Positions 17,447 to 27,700 of a stretch of 64,000 nt of DNA are shown here, in pieces; the stretch's first letter is position 1; each line of letters begins with the position of its first letter. The stretch comes from Cytophaga hutchinsonii ATCC 33406 (GTDB taxonomy: Bacteria; Bacteroidota; Bacteroidia; Cytophagales; Cytophagaceae), in the NCBI RefSeq assembly GCF_000014145.1, contig NC_008255.1, positions 1,365,501-1,429,500 on the forward strand, written 5' to 3'. The notes under the pieces were generated by a model. That model was given only the letters and a program-made list of their open reading frames with translations, was not told where the DNA came from and did not search any database. The translations under genes and the position numbers were made by a program.

Positions 17447-17749
17447 TTAACGTCTGGATATTGGATACATCACATCAGGCCCGTCAATGTGGCCGTTCAT
17501 GACAATTATTCCCTTGGCACTTTTCAGATGAACAGTGTAATCATGTACATGATACTGGTTCGTTTGCCAATGGCAGAGCTCACCAACGTATTCATCGTTA
17601 TAATATACAGCCAGGCGCTGCTTGCCATAGTCATACGGAATAGCTTTTACCTGTTTACCATGGGCAAAAATAGTGTCGCGCATCAGTATCGCAGGCTGCT
17701 TTCTGTGCAACATGCGTTCAGCACTTTCCGGATCTCTGTTTTGAATCAA
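17447..17749 (-). CDS. Hypothetical protein, possible 3' part of a frameshifted gene
   Basis: About 100 residues in a frame that can only start at TTG (17749), and which overlaps the stop of the next upstream minus-strand gene as TTGA. The content (AVYYNDEYVGELCHWQTNQYHV, broken here only for length) looks like a real folded domain and continues naturally from the upstream membrane-anchored peptide if one -1 shift occurs. Either the two are translationally coupled genes or one gene of about 165 residues has been split by an indel. Confidence 0.5.
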   Translation of the reverse strand: MIQNRDPESAERMLHRKQPAILMRDTIFAHGKQVKAIPYDYGKQRLAVYYNDEYVGELCHWQTNQYHVHDYTVHLKSAKGIIVMNGHIDGPDVMYPISRR

Positions 17750-17946
17750 TGCTGTTTCATTTTCAAAAATACCACACTGTTTTTTATGTCCAGATTTTTA
17801 CTGCAGGACACCTGTAAGCTGTTTCCCCGGAAAATATAATTCAGGTAATTAAGATATCTGTTCCTGCCATTCAGGTAGGGCAGGCTGAAATAACCTATTG
17901 CCAGTATCAATAAAACAGGTAAAGCGCGTTTTACCTTTCTGTTCAT
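17746..17946 (-). CDS. Short membrane-anchored hypothetical protein, possible 5' part of a split gene
   Basis: 66 residues with basic MNRKVKRA followed by one hydrophobic segment (LPVLLILAIGYFSLPYL), then a short polar tail ending VVFLKMKQH. It starts 5 bp after the thermolysin-family gene boundary on the same strand reading toward 17447. With the downstream frame (17447-17749) it would make a single membrane-anchored protein of about 165 residues. Confidence 0.5.
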   Translation of the reverse strand: MNRKVKRALPVLLILAIGYFSLPYLNGRNRYLNYLNYIFRGNSLQVSCSKNLDIKNSVVFLKMKQH

Positions 17947-17951
17947 ATGGA

Positions 17952-20900
17952 TTATTTTTTAATCAGCTTGCTTACCCAGCGTTCATCAGCAGTTTCAATG
18001 GTTACAATATAATATCCTGAAGCAACAGATGCTGGCAGCTGAACAGGAATGGTGTTTTCCCCTGTGAGCAGATTGGCAGCAGTACTGTAAATGAGCTGGC
18101 CGGTTGTACTGTTGATATGTATAACGGCATGGCTTTGGTCACCGGACGTTAACCGTATGCTGAAATCTGCAGATGCGGGATTCGGATATACGTTTGCACG
18201 ATTCTCCGAAGTGTTCGTGTGCTTTGCTGTAGTAGAAGAGGGAAGGGATCGTACGCCGGTTGCATAATAAACCGGCCAGTTTGATTTGTCTGTATAGTAT
18301 GTATCTGAACCGTTTGGCAGCGCTGTAATTTTGCTTTCATCCAGATCAACTGTCCAGATAGATTTCATATGGTCTGAATTTAATTCATAGAGATAAGCAA
18401 TCTTATTGTCAAGTCTGTTAAAATTCGGAAAACCAAGTACATTGCTGCTTGTAATAACATCCAGTTCATTTGTTTCTGTATTGCAGCCGATAACATATAA
18501 ATCACCTTCATCTTCGTCTATGTAATCAAAGGCAATGATATTGGTAGAATTTTTTGCAAACGCAGGATTACCCACACTTATGTGATCCGGCAGCGATGAA
18601 AATAATTTTGTTACAGTTCCGTCTCCAAAATCATTCAGGGTATTATCCCACACCTGAATAAAATTGATGTCCCAGAAATTGATGTTGTTACCGGATGTAT
18701 TTTCAAATTCGTTATAACAGTCGTATACTAAAAACTCTCCTGTGTGATCCCATTCCAATGCATCCGCATAGATAGGCCCGCCTGATTTAATTCCTTCTGA
18801 ATAGGTAGGGTTGTACAACACAAATTGTGCCCAGGTATCACTATCGAAATCATATACATAAACAGATGTATCCTTGTCGGTTGTTGTTGCGGCCAAACGT
18901 TTGCCGTTTTTACTGATTGCAACATTGTTCCAGATAGGTTCGTCCTGAATAATCTGTTCGTACGTATTGCCCGGTGTCAGGTACAGGCTTTTCAGCTGGT
19001 TGGCCGTGTTTACAAAATACGCCATTGAACCATCGTCGGTTATGCTGGGCTTGTTGAATACCGAACTTGTATTGATGGTAGCATAAGCTTGTGTCGCCGT
19101 ATTTATGCGGTATAATTTCGTGCTGTAGGTTGTGTTCAGATTATACGTAAGCAAGTATTCATCGCCTGTATTCACTGGCAGGTTGCTTGATACAGGTGTT
19201 GTAGGTACTTCACTGTTTCCTGTAATCCCTACCTGGTCAAAAGCGATTCCTGTTTTCGTTGCCTCATTTGATGTATATAAATCGGTTGCCGCAGCGATAC
19301 ATGCAATTCTGAGGTCAATGAATTTAGAAGAACGCGTAAGGTAGGCGGTTAATGCACGGTAAAATATTTTTTCAGCCTTACTTCTTGAAGTAGACTGTGC
19401 CAATAAATAAAAAGCATAATTGGTTATACCGCTGTTTATGTGTACGCCGCCATTATCCTGTGTTCCGGAGTATTTTTCAGATACATGTGCAGGCTGCCAG
19501 CCTCTTGAATTTATATTTGTGCCGCCATTGTGCGGGTTGGATAAATCACGTAAGGCACCGGAAGGGTACTTACTTAGAAGTACAACATCTTCACCGATTT
19601 TCCAATCCAGAGAATCAATCATACAGCCAAAAATATCCGCCATTGATTCGTTGATGGCACCGGATTCGCCCTGGTAATTGAGGTTGGCAGAATTCTGGAT
19701 CACACCGTGCGTCAGTTCATGCCCGCCTACATCCAGGCCGCCGGCCAGGGGTTTGAAGTTTGTATTTCCATTGCCGTAATACATGGCTTTACCATTCCAG
19801 AACGCATTGTCCATTGGTGTTCCATCGTCCGGGTCAGCAACATTTATGAAAGAGATAATTGTGCCGCCATTCCCATCAATAGAAGTACGGCCATGTATGG
19901 CAGAATAGTAATCGTATGACTTGCCGGCAATATAATGTGCCGAAATTGCCGTAGCATTAAAACTGTTGGTGCTGGAAGTAATAGCTTTGTATTTGGTATT
20001 GGAACCATATGTATAGTTCAGATCAAGCGTTTGAATGGCACCGGCAGGATTGTCGGGGAATGAAGACTGGCTTGATTTAAACATGCTTCTGCTGGCATCT
20101 GTCGTATAATACAATGAACCTGTCTGGTAGGTATTAATCGTACGTGATACGCCGTTGAGGTCGTTGCCGGTACTTATGCGCGGACCGTCGGCATGGCATG
20201 TTTTGGAATGCGATGAAAGGATGTTTCCTGTTTGTGCATCAATAATATATTCCCACCAATCCAGAAAGTTTGGACGTACATCAATGCTGTAAGCCGGTAC
20301 ACAGCTCCGCACAAGTTTGTCGTCAATGTAGTAGATTTGTTTGATGCCTGGTGTACTGTAATTTAAAAACTGCTGTTCCTGTTCAGACAGTTCTACATAG
20401 TGTGCATGTGTTTTAATATCAGCAAGCGCTTTTGCCGCCGCCGCGGCGGGCGTGACCGCAAAAGAGGTGTGTTTAATAAGATCAGGTTTAATGTAACTGC
20501 CGTTCCACGAAACAGCCTGTCCGCTTGCATTGATGTGTACAATACTTTCACAACCATCTATTTCAATGCCGTTGTAAAATTGCTTTAACCGGATAATTTG
20601 TCCGCCCAAAAGATCTTTTTCTGTTTTGTATGGCGTAAATGGCTCGGCAACGTCTGTTAAGCCTAATGTTTCGCGCAGCTGATCAATGTAGTTGTACGCA
20701 ATCGCAATTCCACTTCCTGTACCAACAGCGCGCTGCTGCAGTGTCTGAGGAATGATGGTTTTAATGAAGATTGGCAGCCCGGTTTCATTTGAATAAATTA
20801 CGCTGAACGGATTTTTTGCTGTAGCACGTACAGCTGCTGTGTTTGGTTTTGAAAGCTGCGGAAGAAGGCTTGTTCCTTGCGCTGTTAATATGGATTGCTG

Positions 20901-21047
20901 GAGCATATTTCCTTTGATGCGTGTTGCTTCAAAGGAGCGGTGTGCAGCGGGATTGCTCTGTTTTTCTTTTACATCAAAGGATGTTTGCGCAAACGTGTGT
21001 GTTGCTGTTAACAGCAATAAAAATAACGTGCTATACGGTTTTTTCAT
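17952..21047 (-). CDS. Secreted thermolysin-family (M4) metalloprotease with T9SS sorting tail
   Basis: A 1031-residue exported zinc protease. The signal peptide (about residues 1-20) is followed by an FTP/PepSY-type propeptide (about 45-240). The M4 catalytic domain (about 290-605) shows GGHELTHG (zinc ligands His443 and His447, catalytic Glu444) and GAINESMADIFG (third ligand Glu467, the same 20-residue spacing from the second His as thermolysin). GVHINSGITNYAFYLLA is also typical. A region of WD/TolB-like beta-propeller repeats (about 620-950) follows, which is not part of ordinary M4 enzymes. The last 65 residues (VYPNPASADFSIRL through GYYIVTIETAD, ending SKLIKK) are a T9SS type A sorting domain, so the protein should be exported across the outer membrane or displayed on it. 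Confidence 0.92.
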   Translation of the reverse strand: MKKPYSTLFLLLLTATHTFAQTSFDVKEKQSNPAAHRSFEATRIKGNMLQQSILTAQGTSLLPQLSKPNTAAVRATAKNPFSVIYSNETGLPIFIKTIIPQTLQQRAVGTGSGIAIAYNYIDQLRETLGLTDVAEPFTPYKTEKDLLGGQIIRLKQFYNGIEIDGCESIVHINASGQAVSWNGSYIKPDLIKHTSFAVTPAAAAAKALADIKTHAHYVELSEQEQQFLNYSTPGIKQIYYIDDKLVRSCVPAYSIDVRPNFLDWWEYIIDAQTGNILSSHSKTCHADGPRISTGNDLNGVSRTINTYQTGSLYYTTDASRSMFKSSQSSFPDNPAGAIQTLDLNYTYGSNTKYKAITSSTNSFNATAISAHYIAGKSYDYYSAIHGRTSIDGNGGTIISFINVADPDDGTPMDNAFWNGKAMYYGNGNTNFKPLAGGLDVGGHELTHGVIQNSANLNYQGESGAINESMADIFGCMIDSLDWKIGEDVVLLSKYPSGALRDLSNPHNGGTNINSRGWQPAHVSEKYSGTQDNGGVHINSGITNYAFYLLAQSTSRSKAEKIFYRALTAYLTRSSKFIDLRIACIAAATDLYTSNEATKTGIAFDQVGITGNSEVPTTPVSSNLPVNTGDEYLLTYNLNTTYSTKLYRINTATQAYATINTSSVFNKPSITDDGSMAYFVNTANQLKSLYLTPGNTYEQIIQDEPIWNNVAISKNGKRLAATTTDKDTSVYVYDFDSDTWAQFVLYNPTYSEGIKSGGPIYADALEWDHTGEFLVYDCYNEFENTSGNNINFWDINFIQVWDNTLNDFGDGTVTKLFSSLPDHISVGNPAFAKNSTNIIAFDYIDEDEGDLYVIGCNTETNELDVITSSNVLGFPNFNRLDNKIAYLYELNSDHMKSIWTVDLDESKITALPNGSDTYYTDKSNWPVYYATGVRSLPSSTTAKHTNTSENRANVYPNPASADFSIRLTSGDQSHAVIHINSTTGQLIYSTAANLLTGENTIPVQLPASVASGYYIVTIETADERWVSKLIKK

Positions 21048-21048
21048 A

Positions 21049-21465
21049 TTAACGGAGCTTAATAAGCTTGTTATAAAGTTTGGTAATTGTAGGGGGAGTA
21101 AGAATATTGCTGTTGTTCCAAATGATTTTATTGGTTTGTTTATTCAGTTGAATGGTTATAAATGCATAGGTATTGCCGGGCTCATTGTACACGCATGCTG
21201 CCATGTTGTTTTTAATTACATAGCGATAAATATGTTTTACCTTGCAATGTTTTATTTTTTTTACAAACGTTGCGCCAGACTGATTTTCCAGTTGAAACAG
21301 GTTGCCTTCCTGGGTAAGGATATGGCTTTTAACAGCACCTGTGAAACCACCCCCATTGCCGAATTCAATATAGTTTTTATTTGTGGTATCGGCAGCAATG
21401 GACTGACTATATCCCTTAACGGTTATGCTTAATAATAAGATGCAGCTGAAAAATAATGAACGCAT
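21049..21465 (-). CDS. Small exported hypothetical protein
   Basis: 138 residues from the ATG at 21465, which gives a clear signal peptide (MRSLFFSCILLLSITVKGYSQS). Longer in-frame extensions run back into ispE and are rejected. The mature part is a small beta-rich domain (EFGNGGGFTGAVKSHILTQ, QLENQSGATFVKKI) of a kind common in Bacteroidota exported proteins of unknown function. It lies 10 bp after ispE and 1 bp before the protease gene, so the three may share a transcript. Confidence 0.75.
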   Translation of the reverse strand: MRSLFFSCILLLSITVKGYSQSIAADTTNKNYIEFGNGGGFTGAVKSHILTQEGNLFQLENQSGATFVKKIKHCKVKHIYRYVIKNNMAACVYNEPGNTYAFITIQLNKQTNKIIWNNSNILTPPTITKLYNKLIKLR

Positions 21466-21475
21466 AATTGTTTGG

Positions 21476-22288
21476 TTATAATGGGGCAATACAACTCTGT
21501 ATGTTGGATGTGTTTTCATGAAAAGTTTCCGGTTTTGTATTAAATATACCGAATACCGTTGAACCGGAGCCACTCATTGCCGCATATGCTGCACCCTGTT
21601 TGTACATCTGTTCTTTTAAGGTTTTTATAGCCGGATATTTTTCAAATACACTACGTTCAAAATCGTTTACAAGTTCTGCTTTCCAGACACTCAATGGTTG
21701 TTTTAAAATATCACCGATCGGTTTTCTGTCTGTATTGGGTACAACACCATCATACGCTTCTTTTGTTGCCACATGAATGCCCGGATGGATCAGGTAAATC
21801 CATTTTCCACTTAGATTCACGATACCCGGATGTGAAAAGTAATCACCTTTTTCGTGTGCCAGAATAGATGTGTTTTCAATAAAAAATGCACAGTCACTAC
21901 CAACGGGCCGAACAATATCTTCCATTTCTGCGGCAGAAAGTTTGAGTGCAAACACATCGTTTAAAAGCTTACAGGTAAAGGCTGCGTCTGAAGAGCCGCC
22001 GCCCAGGCCTGCACCGATGGGGATGCGTTTATGCAAGTGAATGTGAACAGGTGAGAGCGGATACTTTTCTTTCAGCAGGGTATACGTCTTAAGGCACAGA
22101 TTAGAAGCAGATGTTCCCGGTATGTTATTGCCCGAACTGGTAAATACGGTTTCTTTTGCCGGAATGATCTCAAGCATGTCGTTCCACGGGATTGGATAAA
22201 AACACGTTTCAATGTTATGGTATCCATCCGGACGTTTGCTTAAAACAGATAAACCAAGATTGATCTTGGCATTTGGAAATGAGATCAT
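21476..22288 (-). CDS. ispE: 4-diphosphocytidyl-2-C-methyl-D-erythritol kinase
   Basis: A 270-residue GHMP kinase of the non-mevalonate (MEP) isoprenoid pathway. It phosphorylates the 2-hydroxyl of CDP-methylerythritol with ATP. Evidence: the N-terminal PNAKINLGLSVLSKRPDGYHN, the ATP-binding PIGAGLGGGSSDAA, and the C-terminal MSGSGSTVFGIF glycine motif. The length is normal. It is the only MEP pathway gene in the window. It is divergent from the pglC-like gene across about 67 bp. Confidence 0.95.
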   Translation of the reverse strand: MISFPNAKINLGLSVLSKRPDGYHNIETCFYPIPWNDMLEIIPAKETVFTSSGNNIPGTSASNLCLKTYTLLKEKYPLSPVHIHLHKRIPIGAGLGGGSSDAAFTCKLLNDVFALKLSAAEMEDIVRPVGSDCAFFIENTSILAHEKGDYFSHPGIVNLSGKWIYLIHPGIHVATKEAYDGVVPNTDRKPIGDILKQPLSVWKAELVNDFERSVFEKYPAIKTLKEQMYKQGAAYAAMSGSGSTVFGIFNTKPETFHENTSNIQSCIAPL

Positions 22289-22355
22289 TGTAATGTTGAA
22301 AGAATCCTGTCAAAAATAATACTAAAGTGGCTATATTGTAACATATTTCAGGAGA

Positions 22356-22955
22356 ATGTTTTACAGTTCATTTATTAAGCCCTTCATCGATAAATTAATT
22401 GCCATAAGTACTATTGGGTGCACAGCTCCACTTTTCCTCCTGATTTCAATTGTAAATTATGCGCTGTATAAGAATGTTTTTTTTATACAGGAACGCACGG
22501 GTTTGCACATGAAACCGTTTCAATTGATTAAGTTTCAGACCATGAGAACGATACAGGATGAACACGGAGTACCTCTGGCAGACATGAAACGGGTCACCGG
22601 TTTCGGTAAATTGTTACGAATTACTTCTATAGACGAACTTCCGCAGCTATTTCTCGTACTTACAGGGAAGATGAGCCTGGTTGGGCCAAGGCCTTTGCCT
22701 GTGTCATATGATTGTTACTATACTGAAGAACAACGGTTACGTTTTGAAGCAAAGCCCGGTATTACCGGTCTGGCGCAGGTAAATGGCCGTAATGCAACAT
22801 CGTGGGAGTCACGGTTTCAATTCGATAGTATGTATATTAAAAACAGATCATTCAGATTGGATATGCTTATTTTAGCGAAAACATTTTTTCAGCTGATGAA
22901 ATTTAACGAAGTGAATGCTTCTGATTCTATAACTATGAAACCTTTTAAAAATTAA
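22356..22955 (+). CDS. Initiating sugar-phosphate transferase (PglC-like)
   Basis: A 199-residue monotopic phosphoglycosyl transferase. One N-terminal membrane helix (about residues 13-35) is followed by the catalytic domain: QERTGLHMKPFQLIKFQTMR, TSIDELPQLFLVLTGKMSLVGPRPL and KPGITGLAQVNGRN. DE in SIDELPQ is the catalytic Asp-Glu dyad. It transfers a sugar phosphate from UDP-sugar to undecaprenyl phosphate. Its small size and the two following genes match PglC of the Campylobacter diacetylbacillosamine pathway, so the likely donor is UDP-diacetylbacillosamine. It starts the three-gene operon; the gap to the next gene is 4 bp. Confidence 0.92.
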   Translation: MFYSSFIKPFIDKLIAISTIGCTAPLFLLISIVNYALYKNVFFIQERTGLHMKPFQLIKFQTMRTIQDEHGVPLADMKRVTGFGKLLRITSIDELPQLFLVLTGKMSLVGPRPLPVSYDCYYTEEQRLRFEAKPGITGLAQVNGRNATSWESRFQFDSMYIKNRSFRLDMLILAKTFFQLMKFNEVNASDSITMKPFKN

Positions 22956-22959
22956 TCGT

Positions 22960-23571
22960 ATGCTTTTATATGGTGCCAGTGGCCACTCCAGAGTTGTTAA
23001 AGATTGTGTCATGACTTCAGGCGGTGAGGTGCATGCAATATTTGATGACAATCAGGATCTGATCAAACTGGATAACATTCCGGTTGTTGGGTATTATGAC
23101 CCGGAATATGAATCGGCAGAACAGATCATTGTTACTATTGGTGACAATCTGATCCGCAAGAAAATTGTTTCTAAAATCAAACATGCTTTCGGTAAAGCAA
23201 TTCACAGCGCTTCTACTGTTTCACCAACAACCGTTATCGGTGAAGGCACAGTGGCAATGCCGGGTTCTATTGTGAATGCGGGTTCAAGAGTAGGGAAACA
23301 TTGTATCATTAATTCCAACGCTATTGTAGAGCATGATTGTGAATTGGGAGATTTTGTACACCTTTCCTCTAATGTGACCCTGTGTGCTGATGTAAATATT
23401 GGTGAAGGTACACACATCGGTGCGGGTTCAACGGTTATTCCTGGGAAGCAGATCGGCAAGTGGTGTGTGATCGGGGCGGGTGCTGTAATCATTCAGGACA
23501 TCCCTGATTATTCCATGGTTGTGGGTGTTCCGGGGAAAATCATTCGTACACTTGTTAAGAAAACGGTATAA
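22960..23571 (+). CDS. Sugar O/N-acetyltransferase, PglD/NeuD family
   Basis: A 203-residue acetyltransferase with an N-terminal Rossmann-like sugar-binding domain (LLYGASGHSRVVKDC) and a C-terminal left-handed beta-helix of hexapeptide repeats (from about residue 85: GEGTVAMPGSIVNAGSRVGKH and similar). His at AIVEHDCELGDFVHLSSN is the catalytic His position of PglD. In the bacillosamine pathway this enzyme acetylates the 4-amino group of UDP-4-amino-4,6-dideoxy-GlcNAc. Its stop codon overlaps the next start by one base (TAATG). Confidence 0.92.
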   Translation: MLLYGASGHSRVVKDCVMTSGGEVHAIFDDNQDLIKLDNIPVVGYYDPEYESAEQIIVTIGDNLIRKKIVSKIKHAFGKAIHSASTVSPTTVIGEGTVAMPGSIVNAGSRVGKHCIINSNAIVEHDCELGDFVHLSSNVTLCADVNIGEGTHIGAGSTVIPGKQIGKWCVIGAGAVIIQDIPDYSMVVGVPGKIIRTLVKKTV

Positions 23572-24677
23572 TGCAGAAGCGTGTGTATCTCTCACCGCCG
23601 GATTTGTCCGGCAATGAATTCCGATACATACAGGAAGCATTAGAATCTAACTGGATTGCTCCATTCGGCCCCCAGTTAGATTCTTTCACGGAATTATTAC
23701 AAACACAAACAGGTACATCTTTTGCAGTACCTGTTAATTCAGGTACTTCAGCGATTCATTTAGCATTGCTTGCGTTGCATATTCAGGAAGGGGATCTTGT
23801 TTTTTGTCCTACCTTCACATTTGCCGCAAGTATTTTTCCTGTGCTGTATCAAAGAGCTACCCCCGTATTTATTGATAGCGAATCACATTCATGGAACATG
23901 GATCCGGTATTACTGGAACAGGCCATTCTTGATTCCATAGAAAATAAACAGAAACCCAAAGCAATTATTCTGGTTCATATTTATGGCTTTCCGGCTATGC
24001 TGGATCAGATACAGGCTATTGCTGCTAAATATCATTTATACCTTATTGAAGATGCTGCAGAAGCGCTGGGCTCTTCCTACAAAAATAAAGCACTTGGTTC
24101 CTTTGGGCATGCAGGCGCGTTATCTTTTAATGGAAATAAACTGGTAACAGGCGGAACGGGTGGTGCTGTTATTACAAACGATGAAGAACTTTTTAATGAA
24201 GTGCGTGTACTGGCCAATCAAGCGAAAGAAGAAAAGCCGTATTACGAACACCTGCAGGTAGGATACAATTACCGGATGTGTAATCTAAATGCTGCTGTTG
24301 CATGCGCGCAGCTGGAACAGCTTGGACAAAAAATTAATAAAAAGAAACAGATACGTGCGTGGTATGCGATCCATTTATCTGGTGCAGCAAATATAAAACA
24401 GGCTGATGCAGGTATCGATAATGCCTGGCTCACCTGTGTTGAATTTGCATCTGCGGAATCGCCGGAGAAAGTTCGGCTGGCCTTGGAAGAAGAAAATATT
24501 GAGAGCAGGAATGTGTGGAATCCCATGCACAGACAACCTGTTTTTAAGGATTGTACAGCGTATCTGAACGGCGTTTCGGATGCTGTATTTGCGAACAGCC
24601 TGTGTCTGCCCTCAGGAACACAACTGATTGAAAAAGATATTATTCACATTACTGATATAATTAAGCGCAGTCTTTAA
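23571..24677 (+). CDS. PLP-dependent sugar aminotransferase (DegT/DnrJ/EryC1/StrS; PglE-like)
   Basis: A 368-residue aminotransferase. Evidence: NSGTSAIHLALLAL (cofactor-binding loop), EDAAEALGSSYKNKALGSFG (Asp that contacts the pyridine N), FNGNKLVTGGTGG (Lys is the Schiff-base residue) and YNYRMCNLNAAVACAQLEQL. It should move an amino group from glutamate to the 4-keto sugar made by a 4,6-dehydratase, giving the substrate for the neighbouring acetyltransferase. The dehydratase (PglF-like) is not in the window. Confidence 0.93.
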   Translation: MQKRVYLSPPDLSGNEFRYIQEALESNWIAPFGPQLDSFTELLQTQTGTSFAVPVNSGTSAIHLALLALHIQEGDLVFCPTFTFAASIFPVLYQRATPVFIDSESHSWNMDPVLLEQAILDSIENKQKPKAIILVHIYGFPAMLDQIQAIAAKYHLYLIEDAAEALGSSYKNKALGSFGHAGALSFNGNKLVTGGTGGAVITNDEELFNEVRVLANQAKEEKPYYEHLQVGYNYRMCNLNAAVACAQLEQLGQKINKKKQIRAWYAIHLSGAANIKQADAGIDNAWLTCVEFASAESPEKVRLALEEENIESRNVWNPMHRQPVFKDCTAYLNGVSDAVFANSLCLPSGTQLIEKDIIHITDIIKRSL

Positions 24678-24686
24678 TTTGTACAA

Positions 24687-24717
24687 TTTTGATTCGCGTG
24701 CCTGAAATAAATATTTG
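24687..24717 (+). promoter_or_regulatory. Possible Bacteroidota-type promoter for the TPR-CHAT gene
   Basis: TTTTG at 24687-24691 and TATTTG at 24712-24717 are separated by 20 bases. This resembles the -33 TTTG and -7 TAnnTTTG elements of Bacteroidota housekeeping promoters. The -7 element is imperfect. The proposed start codon lies 52 bases downstream. Confidence 0.4.
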
Positions 24718-24768
24718 TCCGTTCGTGACATTTTTAAGAACTTACAAACTATAAATAAACGATCGATC

Positions 24769-27700
24769 ATGAAATCCTTTTTTAAGAACATTCTATTGTC
24801 CATTAGTTTGGTATGCTGTTCATTTCTTGCTCTTGCAGGCGATGAAGCATTTGAAACTTCTTTTAAGAAAATTGAAACCTATTACGAAAAAGGAGATTAT
24901 AAATTAGGCATCCGTTCCGCAGGAATATTAATAAACAGCATGACCAGTTCCGGCAAAGCAGGTTCACTGGTGCTGGCCCGTGCATACTTTTTATATGCAA
25001 AAGGTTCGGAGCTGGATGGTAATTTTAAAGCGTATGAAGAATACATGTTTAAAGGCGACCGCGAACTGCAGAAGTCTTCAAAGGATGATGTATACCAGTA
25101 TGCAAAGTCTGTGAATTATGCCATTGATACTTATTTGTCTTACGGAGATTATGTAAACGCGTCAAAATATTTAGGGGATATCTATGGTATCATTGCTAAA
25201 GGCGGGTTGAGCGATTCGGGTTTATATTATGATTTGAAAAAAAGTTCGGTGATCACTTTTTATCGCCAGGGTTTTTATATCAAAGCACAAAAAGGTTTAA
25301 CGGAAATTATTGCGTTCAGAAAAAGAAACATTGTAACAAGTGAATTAAAAACTGATCCGAAAACCGGTAAACAAAAAGTAGTTAAAGTTTCCGGTATGGA
25401 CCTGATCCTGCGTAAACGTGCGTATGCGCGTATGCTGAACATGCAGGCAGAGATGTATCTGGATAACGGCAATTATAAATCTACCGATTCGATCCTGAAC
25501 CTGACCAGCGAATGGATAAAGAAAAATGTTGGAACGAAAGATCTGTGTTATGTCGAAAATCTCTTTTATAAAGGACGGCTGGCAGAAACAGTAGGTACAA
25601 AAAAAGAAGCAAACCGGTTATACGACCTGGCGTATAACACACTGTTAAAAACAAAGTACGGCAGATACAGGAATTACAGCCGGGAAGCCATTATGATTTT
25701 TGAATACCTGATCCCGACATACCGTGTAACCAGCCAGAGCAGCGATTTCAGAACCAAGTCTGAAATGTTTGACGTACGTGTTACACGCTATTATGGAAAA
25801 GATAATTACTACTACAGCAAAGTCATTTTCCTGGAAATTCAGGATCGGTTTTTATCAGAGGACTGGAACGGCGCAGTAAAAAATATTGATAAGATTTTAA
25901 ACAAAGAAGGCATGATTCCGAAGGTTCACCTGGATCGTGCGTTCCTGCTGAAAATATTAGCCGATGCGTATATTGAATTAGATCGTTACGATGAAGCAGA
26001 AGCAGCCATTGAACAGGCTACTCAGATTAAATTAGCCCTGCTGGGTGAAGCATCTCCGAATTATCACATGCAGCTGCTGGACCGTGCCACGTATTATGTA
26101 ACGTATACGGATAAATTTAAAAAAGCAGAAGAGACATATAAATATAGCTTGAATCAGGTGGTAAGTAAAGAACTTGATCATCAGCACAAACAATATGTAA
26201 CCTACCTGTATCAGGAAGCAAAGCTTTTTGAATTGACAGACCGTTTTGATGAAGCACAGAAAATTGCCGCTGAAGCTACTGCTATTGTTGTGGCACGATA
26301 TGGCAAGTTGAGTGTGAACTATGGAACTGCTTTGCAGACACAGGCAAACCTGGATATCTCTCAGGGGAATTACGGCGACGCAGAATTGAAACTGGCAGAA
26401 GCATTGGCATTGTTCAAAAAATTTGCAACCGATAAAGATAATTTAGAATACGCAAAAGTGCTGGAAACGCAGGCGCGTTTATTTATTATCGAAGGCTTGT
26501 ATGAAGATGCGGAGAAAAACCTGAAGAAGGCATATAAGCTGTCAAAGAAAACACTTAAGTCGTCTAAACTGTCGTCCTCTATCGAAGAGCTTGCAATTCT
26601 ATACATTCATATCGGAAAGTATCAGGAAACGGAAGATGGTTTAATAAAATCCATTCAATTACGAGAAAAACGTTTTGGTATTGATAACAGAAGTTTGATC
26701 AATCCACTGAATCAGATTGGGTTTCTGTATTTCATTAAAGGAGATTATGCCCGTGCTGAAAAGTATGCAACACGCTCCATGACCATTTGTAAAAATACAT
26801 TCGGTACGAACTCGATCCGTTATGCAGAAGCAATGAAACTGTATGCCGATATACATACAGCTATTGGTGATTATAACACGGCTCAGGTAACCATATTAAA
26901 TGTAATTGATATTTATAAAAAATTATATGGCGAAGATCACATTCAGGTAGCATTGGCCAAAAATGATCTGGCGCTGATCAAGTATTATAACAAAGGAGAT
27001 AAGAATGAAATTGAAAAACTGTTTCTTTCTTCTTTGAAAACCATTAAAACGGAACTGAATGAAAATACGCCCATTTATGCAGAAGTGTTAAAGAACCTGT
27101 CGCTGTTTTACCTGGAGACGGGTAAAGAAGATAAGGCAGATGTAAATCTGGAAGCCGCAAATAAAATCTGGGTTGAAAAATTTGGTACTGCAGACAGACA
27201 TGCGGCAGATTATAATTACCTGAAAGGGTTGATCTATTACAGAAGAGGCAAATATGTAGATGCCAATATGTCTTTCATTAAATCAAAAGATATTTATTCT
27301 TCTTCATTCAGTACAAGCCATCCGGATTATACAAAAGCTCTTTGTAAAAGCGGACAAATGTATTTCATCCTGAAAGATTATGACAACGCTGTTAAGTCGT
27401 ACGATGAAGCGATTAAAGGATACCTGAATTTTATTTCCGTTCAGTTCCCTGCATTAAGTGAACGTGAAAAGATGAAAGCCTGGAGTGTAATTAAAACCGA
27501 TTTTGAGTTTTACTATTCAATGGCTTATCAATTACGTGCCGACCGTCCGGATCTGATGGGGAATGTGTACAATATGACCATTTCAACAAAAGCATTGATG
27601 CTGAATTCATCCATTAAAGTGCGTCAGCGCATTTTAAACAGCGGAAATCAAAGTATGATTGATGCGTATCAAAACTGGATCGGTAAAAAAGAATATTTTT

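Noticed and set aside
20430-20460. GCCGCCGCCGCGGCGGGC, similar to the dispersed GC palindrome
   Set aside because: It lies inside the M4 protease gene and encodes an in-frame Ala run, so coding content explains it.
21466-21573. N-terminal extension of the small exported protein into ispE
   Set aside because: The ATG at 21465 gives a proper signal peptide; the extension overlaps ispE by about 100 bases.
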